NCBI RefSeq assembly: GCF_027887165.1 | Contig: NC_077234.1 | Coordinates: 250,762,158 to 250,826,157, forward strand | DNA: 64,000 nt | Direction of reading: 5' to 3' | Origin: Monodelphis domestica | Lineage: Eukaryota > Chordata > Mammalia > Didelphimorphia > Didelphidae | Part shown: piece after piece, positions 20,750 to 32,900 of the stretch | Layout: each line of letters opens with the position of its first letter | How positions within the stretch are numbered: the first letter of the stretch is position 1 | The notes under the pieces: model-generated | What the model was told of the DNA's origin: nothing | Seen by the model: the letters and a program-made list of their open reading frames with translations, nothing else | Database searches by the model: none | Made by a program: the position numbers and the translations under genes

Positions 20750-23068
20750 GAAGCACTGCAAGATATGATGTATGAATATAATCACAGCATAGTTCCTGCA
20801 TTTAGGGATAATTTTAGAAGGGTAATAGATGGACTAAATCTATATAACTCGATATCCCAAGAATTTATGTGTGTTTTAAAATTAAAGGTCAGCTTTTTAA
20901 ACATTTCTAATTTTTTACTTGTCATTTCTCTCCACAATTCCCCAACCCTTCAAATTGTGCTAAAAAAAAACAATCCAAAGAATTGAGATAGAGAACAGAG
21001 TTCTTATAGTTTGTCATTATTTATCAGTGTCTATTCTTGGAAACAATTGTAAGAAAATATTCCTGAGTTGAAAGATGTCCTGATCTAGTTCGAGAGGAAA
21101 GAAACATCCACATAAAAAGAAAACTAAGGTTACATACAAGAGCCAAATGAATAATAGAGGCAAGGAATGCTGTAAGAATTTAGATATTGGAAAGAGCATG
21201 GATGGGATGGAACATAAATTGAGACTTGAAGTTTGTGAAGAACAATAGGCAGAGAATTCTTCTTGTGACCACTACCTGTCCCAATCCACTATCCTTTTCA
21301 AGAGTTTCTCCCCACCACCTCCTTCTCTTAATCTTTTTTCTAAACCCAACTTACTGTGCATTATTCCTCCTTTAAATCAATTCTGATGAGAATAAAGTTC
21401 CTGTTGGCCACCACTCTCTCTTCCACTGTAAAATTCCTTTGAGTATCTTTTATGTGAGTTAATTTACTCTATTCTATCTTCCTTTTCTTCTTTTCCCAAC
21501 ATATATTTTTTGACACATTAATTTTATTTTTTAGATATAATCAATCCCATTGTGGGCAACTCACACCCATGCCCTCTCTCTATGTCGTTTTATTGGTTAT
21601 TGTCCTTCATACTTGCAATAGGACTAAAATGACATCACAGGAATGTTTTTTTAAAAATAGTTCTTGCCTGTTAATTGACAATGTTAAGAAGTTAATTTGA
21701 CATTATTTATTAATATTTGCTTTCAGACAGTTATGTACTACATAGAAAAGAGTGAATTTTCATTCAGTTCCTAGTATATGCTCTCTTTTAGACATTTTAA
21801 TGGACATGAGCAAACATAAGACATACACTGGAAAAGGAGATGTCAAAGGAAAACCTTGCTTTGGGAAGAACATGTTTGATTTGGACATTTTGAGTTTGAT
21901 TTGCTATTAAAATATTTCATTGCTAAGAATAAGGAAAAGGGGTTTAAATTAGGAGCTTAAAGAAAATAGAGGTTTGGAATGATCATAATGGGAAATCTGC
22001 TAGGGAATTAATAAGATATTAAAAATTATAAAAAGAAGTTTAAATACTATGGTAATAAGGGACCAGCTTTAGTTATGATGAATTAGTAATATGCCCATTT
22101 TGCACTGTTTCCTAACTTTCTCCACCAAAACTCTATAGCTGAAAAATAGAACCTCTAATCCTTCTCTGCCTTTGTAATACAGACACAACACCCATCTCCA
22201 CCCCAACAGTAACCATGTCAATTAAAACCACAAATATTAAATGTTAATTGAATATATGTATGAGTGTCTTATTTGTAGGCACCATCAGTAAACTACTGAT
22301 ATTGTAAACATTATAGTTTTTATTGCAAGGAATGGCTTAGGATTGTTTATAAATACTACATGGCTTCCCAAATATGATTCAGTTCCCTCACCCTGTTCAG
22401 TTTTAGGGCTATGCTTAAATGGGAAAATCAAACCTCTATCCATTTGTAATACACCTACCTAAACTTTACGTACTATATGGTATGAAATCAATGACCACTC
22501 AACCAACTATAATGTCATAATTTGGGCAATGTTCTTTTTTCATCTACTTTGATTTTCCAATGTGGATGGCTAATCCAGTTTGGTTTGAGTGGCTGTAGAT
22601 CTCTTTAAAAAGGCATCATGGAGTTTGGGGACTCTGTGTAATCAGTACCATATAATGCACAAACAAAACTAAACCAGAAAGAAGGCATCTCTTCCATTTG
22701 AACTTTTTATAGACTGTCCTCCATTTAAATTATGCCATATTCTTCTCCCAAGACTTAAAAGTGACATCATTGAAAGGAGAATAAAAAGATGCAGTTGGAT
22801 AATTGTCATCAGTGATATACTTGCCAGAGGGGAATATCACAAAAGACATCAGCAAAGACATGGGGGTAGAAAAAGAAGTAAGGTAGTCTTGTGGGCACAA
22901 ATAGACAAATAGGTGACTCCACTGATATCTATAAAATTGTTAAAAGTCCTTTAAAAATCTACTAAAGTCTTGGGAAGATGCTTTAAAGATTTATATTAGG
23001 ACATGAGTAAGGCTGAAACAGGGAAAACAGGCATGGTTACTGTATGATCTGCATTGATCGAGAGGATG
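20750..23068. other. 2.3 kb AT-rich DNA, no recognised feature
   Basis: I found no repeat family with confidence. Frames of 60-79 codons are not protein-like. Confidence 0.4.
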
Positions 23069-23072
23069 CCCA

Positions 23073-23364
23073 TGTCAGCATGGAATCCAGAAACCCCAAA
23101 CTTGTAGCCTAGTAAGTTCTATTAGCCCCAAGTTTTAGAACTAGCTTTTGAGTTGGAGACCCCAAAACTTGTACTTGTTTGCTGTTCCTGTGAGAGTCCA
23201 TCTTGAAGGGAATCTCAGGCTAGCAGTTTCAGACTGAATAATGGACCCTGAGGTAAAACGATGGAAAACTTTGGGGTCTTCAACTTACAAGCTAGTCCTA
23301 AAACTTGGGGTTCATCAGATCTTACTAGGCTACAAGCATGGGTTTTCTGGATTCCATGTTGACA
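23073..23364. mobile_element. Foldback element E1: long inverted repeats, 4-bp target duplication (Ginger-like MITE candidate)
   Basis: The 292-bp unit begins TGTCAGCATGGAATCCAGAA and ends with the near-complement (…TTCCATGTTGACA). The left arm (about 23073-23172) pairs with the right arm (about 23262-23364) over about 100 bp with a few differences and one or two small indels, and the loop is about 90 bp. CCCA lies immediately outside both ends (23069-23072 and 23365-23368). There is no coding capacity. TGTNR ends with a 4-bp duplication are the rule for Ginger DNA transposons; assignment to that superfamily is my inference. A related half-copy lies at 24755-24911 and an element with similar ends at 40201-40583. 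Confidence 0.8.
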
Positions 23365-23620
23365 CCCACATAGATGAGAACAGTGATCCATGGAGATATT
23401 ACTGAAGTATAAATACTTTGAGAGGCTGTTTAAGCAGGAGAAAAGAAGAAAGGGAGAGAAAGGATAGCTATCTTCAAAGTATTGTTAAAAATTGAATAGG
23501 AATGGAAAAATGTATTTATTAAGTTTCTACTATATATTAATTACTCTGTTATATGCTTTGCAAGTATCCCATCTGAATTTCTCAATACCACTGTGAAATA
23601 GATGCTATTGGCATGGACAT

Positions 23621-24128
23621 TGTACCCCCAGAAGCTCAGGCAAACTATTATCAGGGAAATTCCTTTGCTCTCTTACATCCTCAAGACTCCTAACCCCAAA
23701 CATGTAATAACCCCTATAAAACCCTCAGAGGATTACCTGTTTGATCCTCCTTTAGATTTAAGATGGACAGAGAGATGCACCTCCAGGCTACACCTCCATT
23801 CGATCAGGCTGTATCTTAGACATCCATCTGTTCCCTAAACTACAGAATCTTTTATGAGGGTCATCCCTTATATCTCCAGGCAGACCCTGTCAGAAGACCA
23901 AACCCCCCACCGAATGCCTGAGGATTTATTACTCTAGAGTCATGTCCTCACCGTGACACAGCATCTGTGGTAAAGAGTATAAAATCCCCAGAATTGATGT
24001 CGTCTGGGGGGACAGCTTTTCCATCCATGCTGTCCTCCCAAGGAGAAGATGAGAGAAGCGGTGATGGTTTCAGCTTGTAATTTCGGGATCGTGAGGACGA
24101 TGTGTTTTAGGAAAACTGTCCTGTTACA
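23621..24128 (+). mobile_element. LTR-like segment
   Basis: It starts TGTACCCCC and ends CCTGTTACA. Promoter-like CCTATAAAACCC lies near 23713 and GTATAAAATCCCC near 23979. It is GC-richer than the flanks. I see no clean target duplication, so the boundaries and nature remain provisional. No internal genes are visible. Confidence 0.38.
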
Positions 24129-24754
24129 CAGAAGAATGCCTAGAGTTTTATGAACATGAATCCTGCTTGATAATATGCATCTTTACCCCAAGGGGGCATC
24201 CCCAAAGAAGGTGAAGATTCCATGCAGAGTACTATTTCTATACAATGAGCAGTGGGTTAGAACTGTCTGACTTTCTCCGATCTATTGTCTCTCAAACTAC
24301 AATAGTCAACTTTGTAGGTTAACTGAGAAAAAACACACAACTATTAAATAGCCAGAACAATCACTCTTTAATTAAGAGAAGGGACACAGTGCAAAAATTA
24401 GGCGCCACATGTCCACGCAGAGTTCTGAGAATTGAAACTGGCCACTCTGGACACTGACCCCTGGGAGTGCCACTGCGCTAGATGGACTCCAGGGAACAAA
24501 AGAATTTGGGGATCCTCTATACCATTTGGGGAGATCCAGGGGCAGGGAAAAACGATTGACATCACCTTAGCTACAAAGAAATGGGCGTGTTCAAACTACA
24601 CCGAGAATACAATCAAGCTTGGGAAAGGAACCATAGCTAGAGGAGAGGGTGTCAGGGAAGGGGTTGCTTCCAAAGGATGCTAAAAGGATGGCCCCTGCCC
24701 TGGTGTGGATCTTCTGGGGAAAGGGTCTCTGATACAATGGGGAAGGCTACCTAA
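24129..24754. other. Unassigned segment, LTR-like composition
   Basis: It is GC-richer than the neighbourhood and includes GGCGCCACA at about 24402. On the minus strand the text around 24300-24700 has the feel of an LTR (C-rich upstream part, then TTAATTAAAG), but I could not find paired ends. It may be a second LTR or the interior of a longer foldback relative of E1. Confidence 0.3.
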
Positions 24755-24911
24755 TCACCATTATTCAGTTCAAAACTGCTAGGCTGAGATTCCCTTCGGG
24801 GTGGATTCTCGCTGGAACAGGGAACAAGCACAAGCTTGGAGGTCTTCAACTTACAAGCTCATCAGATCTTACTAGGCTACAAGTTTGGGGTTTCTAGATT
24901 CCGTGTCGACA
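24755..24911 (-). mobile_element. Foldback element E3: half-copy of E1
   Basis: On the plus strand it reads 'ccattattcag', 'actgctaggctgagattccc', 'ggaacagggaacaagcacaag', 'tcttcaacttacaagct', 'ttactaggctacaag' and finally 'ttccgtgtcgaca'. This is the reverse complement of the loop plus left arm of E1. Relative to E1 about 20 bp in the arm are missing. Its other terminus is not visible, so it is truncated or belongs to a longer relative. Confidence 0.75.
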
Positions 24912-26317
24912 TATGGCTTTATGGGTTTTATTACTACAATATTTTGTCAGATGTTCAGATAAACGTAGGTGTTTGTTACTAATAAAACATACAATTTTTT
25001 CTGGGTCATCTCAGAACTGATTCTCGCTTCCACTCTAGCCTGGGACATATGTTCTTGTTCTTTTACATTTTCTATTAAATGTTCCAAATAGTAGAATTCT
25101 GTTCAATCCTTTCGATTACTGCTGTCTTTCCATCATCTCTCACTCCAAAAACTTACTGTTTTTCTCCTGACAATTCATCGTCTAACCAGATAAGAGATGA
25201 CTTTAAACCAAAGGAGCTAAAAGCTCTCCAGGGACTAGACTTTATAGATTTGGCAGAAGAAAAGGCTAGGACCAGCTGTACTTATTACTAAATGTTACCA
25301 TTGTAGAATGGTTAGCAATACTTATTACTCACCAAGCAGTTGATATTGCATAGACGTTTCTAAGTAATCTTTCTAAATTAAATGTCCTCCCCACTGTTTG
25401 CTACCTCATGCCCAAAGCACCAGTTGTCTTCAGTCACTGGAAGGGGACTAATGCCGATGATATTCCTTTTCTTTTTTCTTTTTCCATTGAACCATCTTCT
25501 TAGAGTTCAATAAGACAAAATAGCAACTCATAGACTCTTAGAGATGTTTAGAGTAAATTGTGTCTTTTGCTGAGTTCTTTGAAATATATTGACCTTTGAT
25601 TTTTTTTCCCACTTCACCAGTTAGTCTTTACATTCCTGATAACTCATCGATGATTGATAACCCAACTCACTCCCTCTTCATTTTTCAGGAAAGGTGTTTA
25701 TCACTTTCTAGATCATTAAAGTTATTCTTAGATATTTGCATAGCATCACTTTGCATAAGGTCCTGCCTGCCTCAGCATCTTGGTGACATTTTACTGTTTC
25801 ATCTCTTTACTTGCCCTTTTTCTTTGAGATGCTCCTTTGATATATTTAGCCATTTGCTGATGAGGGTCCCTCAAAGGTAGACTATACACAATTACCATTG
25901 GAATATTCATGCTTACTGCTGCTATTTTAGGGAAAGTGTCAGTTAATAGGAAAAGAAACTCCTCAGCAATGAATCTGAGCTGCAGCCTAATCTTGATTAT
26001 CTATGGTAATGGAAAGCAGGGAGCACATGATAATTGAAATTCACATATAATCATTCACCCCTTGGTTACAAATTCCCTTGCTCTTGGGCAAACTTTCACT
26101 AGAGCCGCTAACCAGTAGTAGAATTAACCAATTTCAGCTTTATTTTCTTGATTTCCCCTAATCATTCAACAGGAATGAAGTGCAGTCTAATTTAAATGGA
26201 AGTGAATTAGAAAAAGCAGTGAATAGAGAAATATTGAATTGAAGAGCAGCAATTCTGTCGATATTTTTGTCCTATATAGTGCTTCTGTTTTGGTCCCCTC
26301 TTCCTAGCATCTCTATC
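24912..26317. other. No feature recognised
   Basis: AT-rich DNA with only short frames and no recognised repeat. Confidence 0.4.
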
Positions 26318-26528
26318 CAGGGGATTTTACTCTTTCTTTTTGCATTGTGGACACCTTTGGTAATCTGGTATAGTAATCTGGTATAGCCTAAGAACATTAT
26401 AGAACAATACTTTCAAATGCATAAAACAAAATACATAGGAATTCCAGGATAATATTGTCAAAATGTAATTATTTAAGTATTAAAAAACAAACCAATCAAA
26501 TTCATAAACCTGAGGCTAAGAATCCCAG
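26318..26528 (+). mobile_element. hAT-type non-autonomous DNA transposon relic
   Basis: It contains 'ttgcattgtggacacctttgg', 'taatctggtatagcctaag', 'aatgcataaaacaaaatacat' and 'aattcataaacctgaggc', then a CTAAGAATCCCAG end. This follows a mammal-wide Charlie-like MITE whose ends read CAGGGGTTCTTAAC. A reverse-orientation relative lies at 48387-48558. The target duplication is no longer visible. Confidence 0.6.
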
Positions 26529-26529
26529 G

Positions 26530-28300
26530 GACTGGTTCTAGCTCCCCATGAATGACAAAAATAACAGCTTCCGCTTTCTGAGCTCTGTGTCAGATTTGAG
26601 GGTCATTAGTGATGCTGGTCATCTGTTAGAGACAGGTCAGCTTTAAACTGAAAAGATGCCACCCTATTAACAGAAAAACATCTTTCTGATCTGACTTATT
26701 GGTTTATTGCTCATGCCTTTTTTGGAAAGGCTTTAAAAATAAAATTTCAATTAATAAGCATTTATTCCTCTTCCTCATCTTCCTCCTTCTGCCAATTAAA
26801 AGAAAAAAAAGAAAGAGAAAAACTTGTAACAAATATACATAGTCAAATAAAACAAATTCCCTCACAATAGCCGTATCCCCAAACACATTTTTTTTTTCTA
26901 TTTTATCTTCAATCCAACACTGCTAAGTCAGTATAACTCATCATAAGGCTTCTAGAATTATTGGCTGCCATTGCAAGTGGTGAGAGTTCTTAAATCTCTC
27001 AAAGTCGTTTTCAGAGATATTGCTTTTTGATAGCTGCAGCTTATTGTTTGATAGCCTCTTCCATCCTCACTACTGTTTTTTTAAACTTGATAAACTAAAA
27101 GATACATAGATCTTAAACAACATTTTTCCTAAGTTTCAACTTTGCTTCTTTATTGTTTCTTTTTCTTTTGTCCTTTTCTTTGTCAAGTCAGAAGCAATGA
27201 AATGCCTTTTCTGGAAGAAAGGACACCAGATTTGATTCAGTTTCAAGGAACTCTAGGAGAGCTGTGAGGCATTCAAATTCCTTGGTGATATATGTATTTT
27301 TTAAAAAGTAGTTGCATGTAAATATTGGCTCTTTACATGACTTTGCCCAAGGAAAAATGTCACCTAAGCAAAAAAAAAATACTATTAACATTTTATCATC
27401 ATTTACATTAAGACATGCATATGAAGAGAAAGGAATAGGGAGAAAGAGAAATGAGGGAGAGATTGCATAGGAATGTATATATTATCAACTGCTAAGTCAA
27501 TAGGGACTGTTGCTAAATGTTCTTACAAGTGTAATAGCCTATCTCATGATAATTCTAGCCTGAAGCTCTATGACATGACTTCATGTTCCGAGTTAATGGG
27601 AACAGAACTACTTTTTGTTAATAGTTGAATGGCAGATTTTTCTCCCCAACCATGTCAAAGAAATTAATCAGTCCTGCAAACAGCAGCAACAATAACAAAA
27701 AGCGTGTGTGTTGTAGAAATTCCCAGTAATAACATGCAAGAGTTATTACCCTTGATACTTAGTAGATTTTTTAATGGCTAACAATAATCATTTTGATTGA
27801 ATATTGACTTATAATAGGCTTGTAAAGGCATTCAAGCATCCCTAAATGCATCCATCCTCAAACTTCCCATGCCTTAGGAAAATGTTTGGGACAATAGATC
27901 TTAGAGTCATTAACAACGAAATATTTCACAACAAGGGAAAATCAATATTAGTGCCCTAAAAAAAAAATTGGATGATTAAAATGTGTCAATTATGTAAATT
28001 TTAGTCATTAAATTTATTATTGATCATCATTCTTTGAAAAAGAGGAATTATTCCATTGCAGATGATAACTGAATCTCCTTGGATGATTATGGTTAACATT
28101 CGTGTTATATCAACTCGGAATTCTCTGGATATACTAATCAACTGATATTTCCTTTAACAGTTTGACTGATTTGAATATTTTAATCTGTCTAGATTAATTT
28201 AAAGAGGGTGTAGGGGAAAGGAAGGGAGGGAGAAATAGACCATTTCACCAGTATTTTTAATAGTCCTCTCAACAATCTGAAATATTGAAAATGAGGGGTT
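26530..28300. other. AT-rich, repeat-poor DNA
   Basis: No family recognised. A stretch around 27650-27800 is free of obvious repeats and might be single copy. Confidence 0.4.
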
Positions 28301-28302
28301 GT

Positions 28303-28356
28303 TTTTGTGTATGTGTATGTATGTATGTATGTATGTATGCGTGCATATATGTGTGA
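28303..28356 (+). repeat. TGTA tetranucleotide microsatellite
   Basis: About ten imperfect TGTA units, followed by TGCG/TGCA variants. Confidence 0.9.
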
Positions 28357-28359
28357 TTT

Positions 28360-28854
28360 ATGGTTTTTTTTGAACGGTGAAAATGCTTTGGGTTATACTG
28401 CCCTTTGGTGTTAAAAAAGGAGTCAAAGAAGGAAAGAAAGATCCTCCAGAGACTAATCTAGGGCAGAAAATATGTGAAGCTATTCTACTCTGATACCACG
28501 GATACCACTAAAATTCAGCTTTCACAACATGTGTGGACTGCAAAGTGAGCAGGTTGGAGGTTAAATTGGACTCTGAAGAATTATGAAAAATGATTTCTTG
28601 CTTTTCGCTTTATCACTTTGTGTCTACCAGGACAACAAAAAGCTATTTGTTGAAAAAAATCCCTCATTCAAGTCTTGAAGTGATGCTGTCTCTTATGACA
28701 CTTCCTGCTTGACACAGTATCTTGGGATGATAAAAAATTAAACAAGTAGTGAACTTGTTAGGGACTCTTAGCTCTGATCCTATGACTGGTAAATGTAATG
28801 GTAATGGTAATGGTATAGCTGGTAAACATGAGTGCATTACTAGTACTTTTGGGG
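28360..28854. other. No feature recognised
   Basis: A short GGTAAT hexamer repeat (three to four units) occurs at about 28789-28816. Nothing else was seen. Confidence 0.4.
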
Positions 28855-29082
28855 CCAAAAAGGTAGCACAGTGAATAGAGTACCAAGCCTGAAAAAGGAA
28901 GACCTGAGTTCAAATCTGTCCTCAGACACTTACTAGTGTGACCTAGGCAAATCACTTCACTCTGTTTGCCTCAGTTTCCTCATCTCTAAAATAAGCTGAA
29001 GAAGAAAATGGTAAACTACTTCAGTATCTTTGTCAAGAAAGCCCCAAATTGGGTCACAGAGTCAGACATGATCCAAAAACAA
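28855..29082 (+). mobile_element. MAR1-like SINE
   Basis: It runs 'aaaaaggtagcacagtga', 'gacctgagttcaaatctgtcc', 'gcctcagtttcctcatctc', 'gaagaaaatggtaaactac', 'tctttgtcaagaaagcccc', and ends 'cacagagtcagacatgatc'. This is full-length MAR1-type order with an RTE-like tail. Confidence 0.8.
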
Positions 29083-29124
29083 GTATTCCTTTGAAGTCTC
29101 AGTTTTCTTAACTATATATAACAT

Positions 29125-29345
29125 GAAGAGGCAGTATAGTGCAGTAGATGGAAACTCAGGAAGTCAGGGTTGTGTCAGGAAGGCCTTGATTCAAAAGCTC
29201 GTGACATGTACTGACCGTGTGGTCCTAGACAAGTCAGTTAACTTCTCAGGGTTTCTAAGCAAGTATCTAAATGTAAATTGTAGAAGTTACTGATTTCTTT
29301 TGGTAGAAGGAGTTCTCTAGGAGTCCCATACTACAAAGAAATCAC
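29125..29345 (+). mobile_element. Second SINE, MAR/THER type
   Basis: 'gaggcagtatagtgcagtaga' starts it and 'gacaagtcagttaacttctc' marks the core. 'ggtagaaggagttctctaggag' and 'aaagaaatcacaagga' are the 3' part. The adjacent GA array begins at its end. Confidence 0.65.
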
Positions 29346-29347
29346 AA

Positions 29348-29690
<343 letters not shown>

Positions 29691-29699
29691 CAAAATTTT

Positions 29700-30785
29700 T
29701 ACTCAATAGGGTTGGTGCAAGGGTCAAATAATATATGTAAAAATACTTTGCAAACTATAAGACAGTTTATAAATTAATCATCAGGGGGAGAGGAAGGAGA
29801 AAAAGGAAGAGGAAGAAGAAATGGGGTGTCAGGAAAGGAAAAGGAACAGTGGTGTTGATGATAATCAACTGTATCTGTTTTCCTTTTCCTTCACTTAGAG
29901 TCATTGGTTGAAAAAGCAGCAGCTGTTTGATGGAATCCAGGGGAATGGGCAGGTTTTTAGGGTTCAGGATTAGTGCTCGGGGATTTTCTGATGTTATCAA
30001 TACACATGGAGTATTATGCACCTTCAGAAAGCACAACTTTGGTGATGCCCTTACTTTTATTATCAAAGACTGAAAAAGGAGAGAATGGAGTTTAGGTAGA
30101 GCAGGAGAGGCGGCAGAAGAGGCTGATAACTGGGTAGTGCCAGTGACAAAACAGCTGGGACAATGACTGCTATGGAAATCTATGTATGGTATTTTGGTTA
30201 AGTGGATACAGTCTGTTCTCTGGAATAGAGATTGCCAAGCATTTCAGATCTATAGCATCTCTTTATTATGCTGGGTTGTATCCTTGAAATAAAGCAGTGC
30301 TTACAACGGGCATTGAGGTGTATAGAGCTGCTTGTCCCAGGGGAATGACCTGAAACAGCTGTGCTTTCAGTTTGTCCCCCCCCCCCCCCCCCTCCGACTC
30401 TCCTCTTGCTCTCGAGCTATCGTTTTTCATTCCTCATTTGGAAAGTGACACCTGTCCGCTCTTGCTGTCATGAGCTTTTCCCTGGACCTCACACAAGTCT
30501 TTGTTTCACATCGATCTAACAACATGGTTGGTTATGTCATGAATTAAGATGGTTTATTTTTGCTCCATGTGATGTGGGCAGACAGGTGGCAGTGAGGGGC
30601 AGTAAAAGGAACAAGGCTCTCATCCTCTGAAATTTTGCATCTCTCACTAGTTAGCACTGTTTAAACATCCACAGAAAAACTTGGAGTTTCAGCATTAGTC
30701 AAGCATGAATTACAGATTGTTCAGTTACCCAGTCTGTGTCCTGGATCTGTAATATTCTATACTGGACATCAGCTTTGTGCCTATC
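29700..30785. other. Unrecognised DNA with GA-rich and poly-C patches
   Basis: A GA-rich patch lies at 29785-29825 and a poly-C run at about 30377-30392. No repeat family or gene recognised. Confidence 0.4.
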
Positions 30786-30790
30786 TGTTT

Positions 30791-30990
30791 TTTTTTTTTT
30801 AAACCCTTACCTTCCGCCTTGGAGTCAATACTGTGTATTGGCTCCAAGGCAGAAGAGTGGTAAGGGCTAGGCAATGGGGGTCAAGTGACTTGCCCAGGGT
30901 CACACAGCTATGGCTAAGGCCAGATTTGAACCTAGGACCTCCTGTCTTTAGGCCTGGTTCTCAATCCACTGAGCTACTCAGCTGCCCCCT
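30791..30990 (-). mobile_element. WSINE1/SINE1-like SINE, minus strand
   Basis: The complement of the standard SINE: a T-run at the left (its A tail) and 'ggctccaaggcagaagagtgg' in the middle. It ends 'ctgagctactcagctgcccc' at the right (its head). GTGCCTATCTGTTT flanks it on both sides (30777-30790 and 30991-31004), a perfect 14-bp target duplication. Confidence 0.94.
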
Positions 30991-31052
30991 GTGCCTATCT
31001 GTTTTATTAATGCCTCATATTGTTCTTTATTTACTGGAGTTAGAACTGTAAG

Positions 31053-31675
31053 ATAGAATTACCTAGAGTGGTCCTCCAATGTACCATATCCCCTATCCCC
31101 CATATTTTCATTCCAGAAGGGTAGTGAGACCTCCCCCATTGACAAATGATGATAAGGTGGACAATGGGGAACAAGGGACCTTCGTGGTAGGAACTCTGGC
31201 ATTCCAGAAGAATCCCCCATACCTGTGTATACTCCATATATGTCAAACCCCCAAACATATGTACACCTGAATTTGGCCATACCCATTTCCCAGGGTTTTC
31301 AGAAAAGGTGGAGATATCTCTGGAATGGGAGATGACTAGTCCCCAGTCCTTAATAAATTTGCCAACCCTGATCCAAAGGGCAAGGAAGCTACTACTCTAC
31401 AGCTGGAGCTGCTACTGCACACATGGAGTTACTACTCTCCACTAGAGCTGGTACTCCACACCTGGAGAGCTGCAATTCCATCAGCTCCAGAGAGACTATT
31501 CTACTAGCCCCTGGGCTAATGCATCAGTCTAAGGCTAGGCTACCTGATTAGCCTCCAGGTTATTCAACCAACTATTCCACCACCATAAACCTCTTTTTTA
31601 AAAAAAAAATTATTTTCTTACTTCTGAATTGAATGGAGTTAGAGTCTTCCATTCTTGGGGCAAGACCCTGATACA
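31053..31675 (+). mobile_element. LTR-like segment
   Basis: C-rich upstream part (ATATCCCCTATCCCCC), then 'ccccagtccttaataaatttg' with an AATAAA at about 31352. It is unlike its AT-rich surroundings. TG/CA ends and a target duplication could not be fixed, so the limits are approximate. Confidence 0.38.
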
Positions 31676-31679
31676 AACT

Positions 31680-32390
31680 TGAGTGTGTTTCTCCCACAAC
31701 ACATGAAGAAAGTTTTATATAAACTTTGTTTATCTTTCCTAGTGCCTAGCTTAGTCCTACATAAAAAGAAAATACTTAAAAATTCGTTAAGTGACAGTAT
31801 GTCTGATTTCAATTTCAAATTTTCCATTTGTGTTAGAAATTCAATATATTTTTTAAAATTAAAAAACAACAAATATTTAAATATTTCTTCATATTCTTTG
31901 ACTTTCTGAAATATTAGAAAACCAAGTTTTTAGTTGCTAATATTCTAAAACTATTGATTAAAGCACAAACATCTTTTTGTGTGTCTTTCACACACAAAAA
32001 TTGTATTGTTTTGTTTTGTTTCCCAGTAAGAATGATGTGTTAGACTGGTCATCTTTTTCTTAATGTAGCTATAAAGCTCTTTCTGGGTAGCCATGCAGCC
32101 TATGGCCATGGATTAGACTTCCTATCAAACCAGTCCAGATTGAAATAATACCCAATACCACTTCCAGGTTCCTCACATTCAATTCAATTCAATAAATATC
32201 TATTTCTGGTAATAGTAGTAGTAGTAATAGTAGCAAGGGTAGCAGAGGTACTAGTGATATTATTGTAGAATTAACTGTTTTTGTTCCACCTTTCCTGAGA
32301 GGCATTGTTGGGGGGGGGGGGTAGAAGCAGATATTTAATGGGAATCAGCTTATGTATACACTTGTGTGTATACTGTCAAGGGCACAAGCA
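31680..32390. other. AT-rich DNA with small simple repeats
   Basis: AGT trinucleotides occur at about 32212-32240 and a run of 12 G at about 32309-32320. No gene recognised. Confidence 0.45.
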
Positions 32391-32394
32391 TCCA

Positions 32395-32900
32395 TCCATG
32401 TAGTCCCTCTTGACTTTCCACTTTTACTTACATTTCTACCCAAGGATAAATATTGTTCCCACCTCAACATCTCTTGCATCTGTCCCCTTCTCATCACTCT
32501 CATATCTACTACCTTAATTCAGCCCTTCTCACATCTCATCTGAACTATCACATCGCTTTCTAATTTGGCTCCTTGAGTCTCTTCCCACTCCACTCTGTCT
32601 TCCACACAGCTGCCAAAGTAGCCTTTTCCTTTCTCTAGCCAATAAGTTTCAGTGGCTCCCTTTTACTTCCAGTATCAGATATAAACTCCTTTATTTAGCA
32701 TTTAAATCCTTCCAAACCTGACTCCAACCTATCTTTTGAATCTTATTCCACATCATTTTCTTAACTCACTCTGTGATTCAGCCAAACTGACAATCCTATA
32801 AGGTCTTCCCTCTTTAAGCCCTCTTCCTTTGCAGTGGTTGTCTTCTGTTCCTGGAGTGTTCTTGCTTCTAATCTCTGCTTTTTAAAACCTCTGGTAAGGC
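32395..32900 (+). mobile_element. L2-type LINE 3' region
   Basis: In order: 'cttctcatcactctcatatct', 'ttctaatttggctccttgag', 'cacacagctgccaaagtagcc', 'tttcagtggctcccttttac' and 'ctgttcctggagtgttcttgc'. This is the L2 3'-UTR layout. Decayed and non-coding. Confidence 0.65.

Noticed and set aside
23621-24128. A protein-coding host promoter with TATA boxes
   Set aside because: The TG...CA limits and the neighbourhood of other mobile elements make an LTR the simpler explanation.
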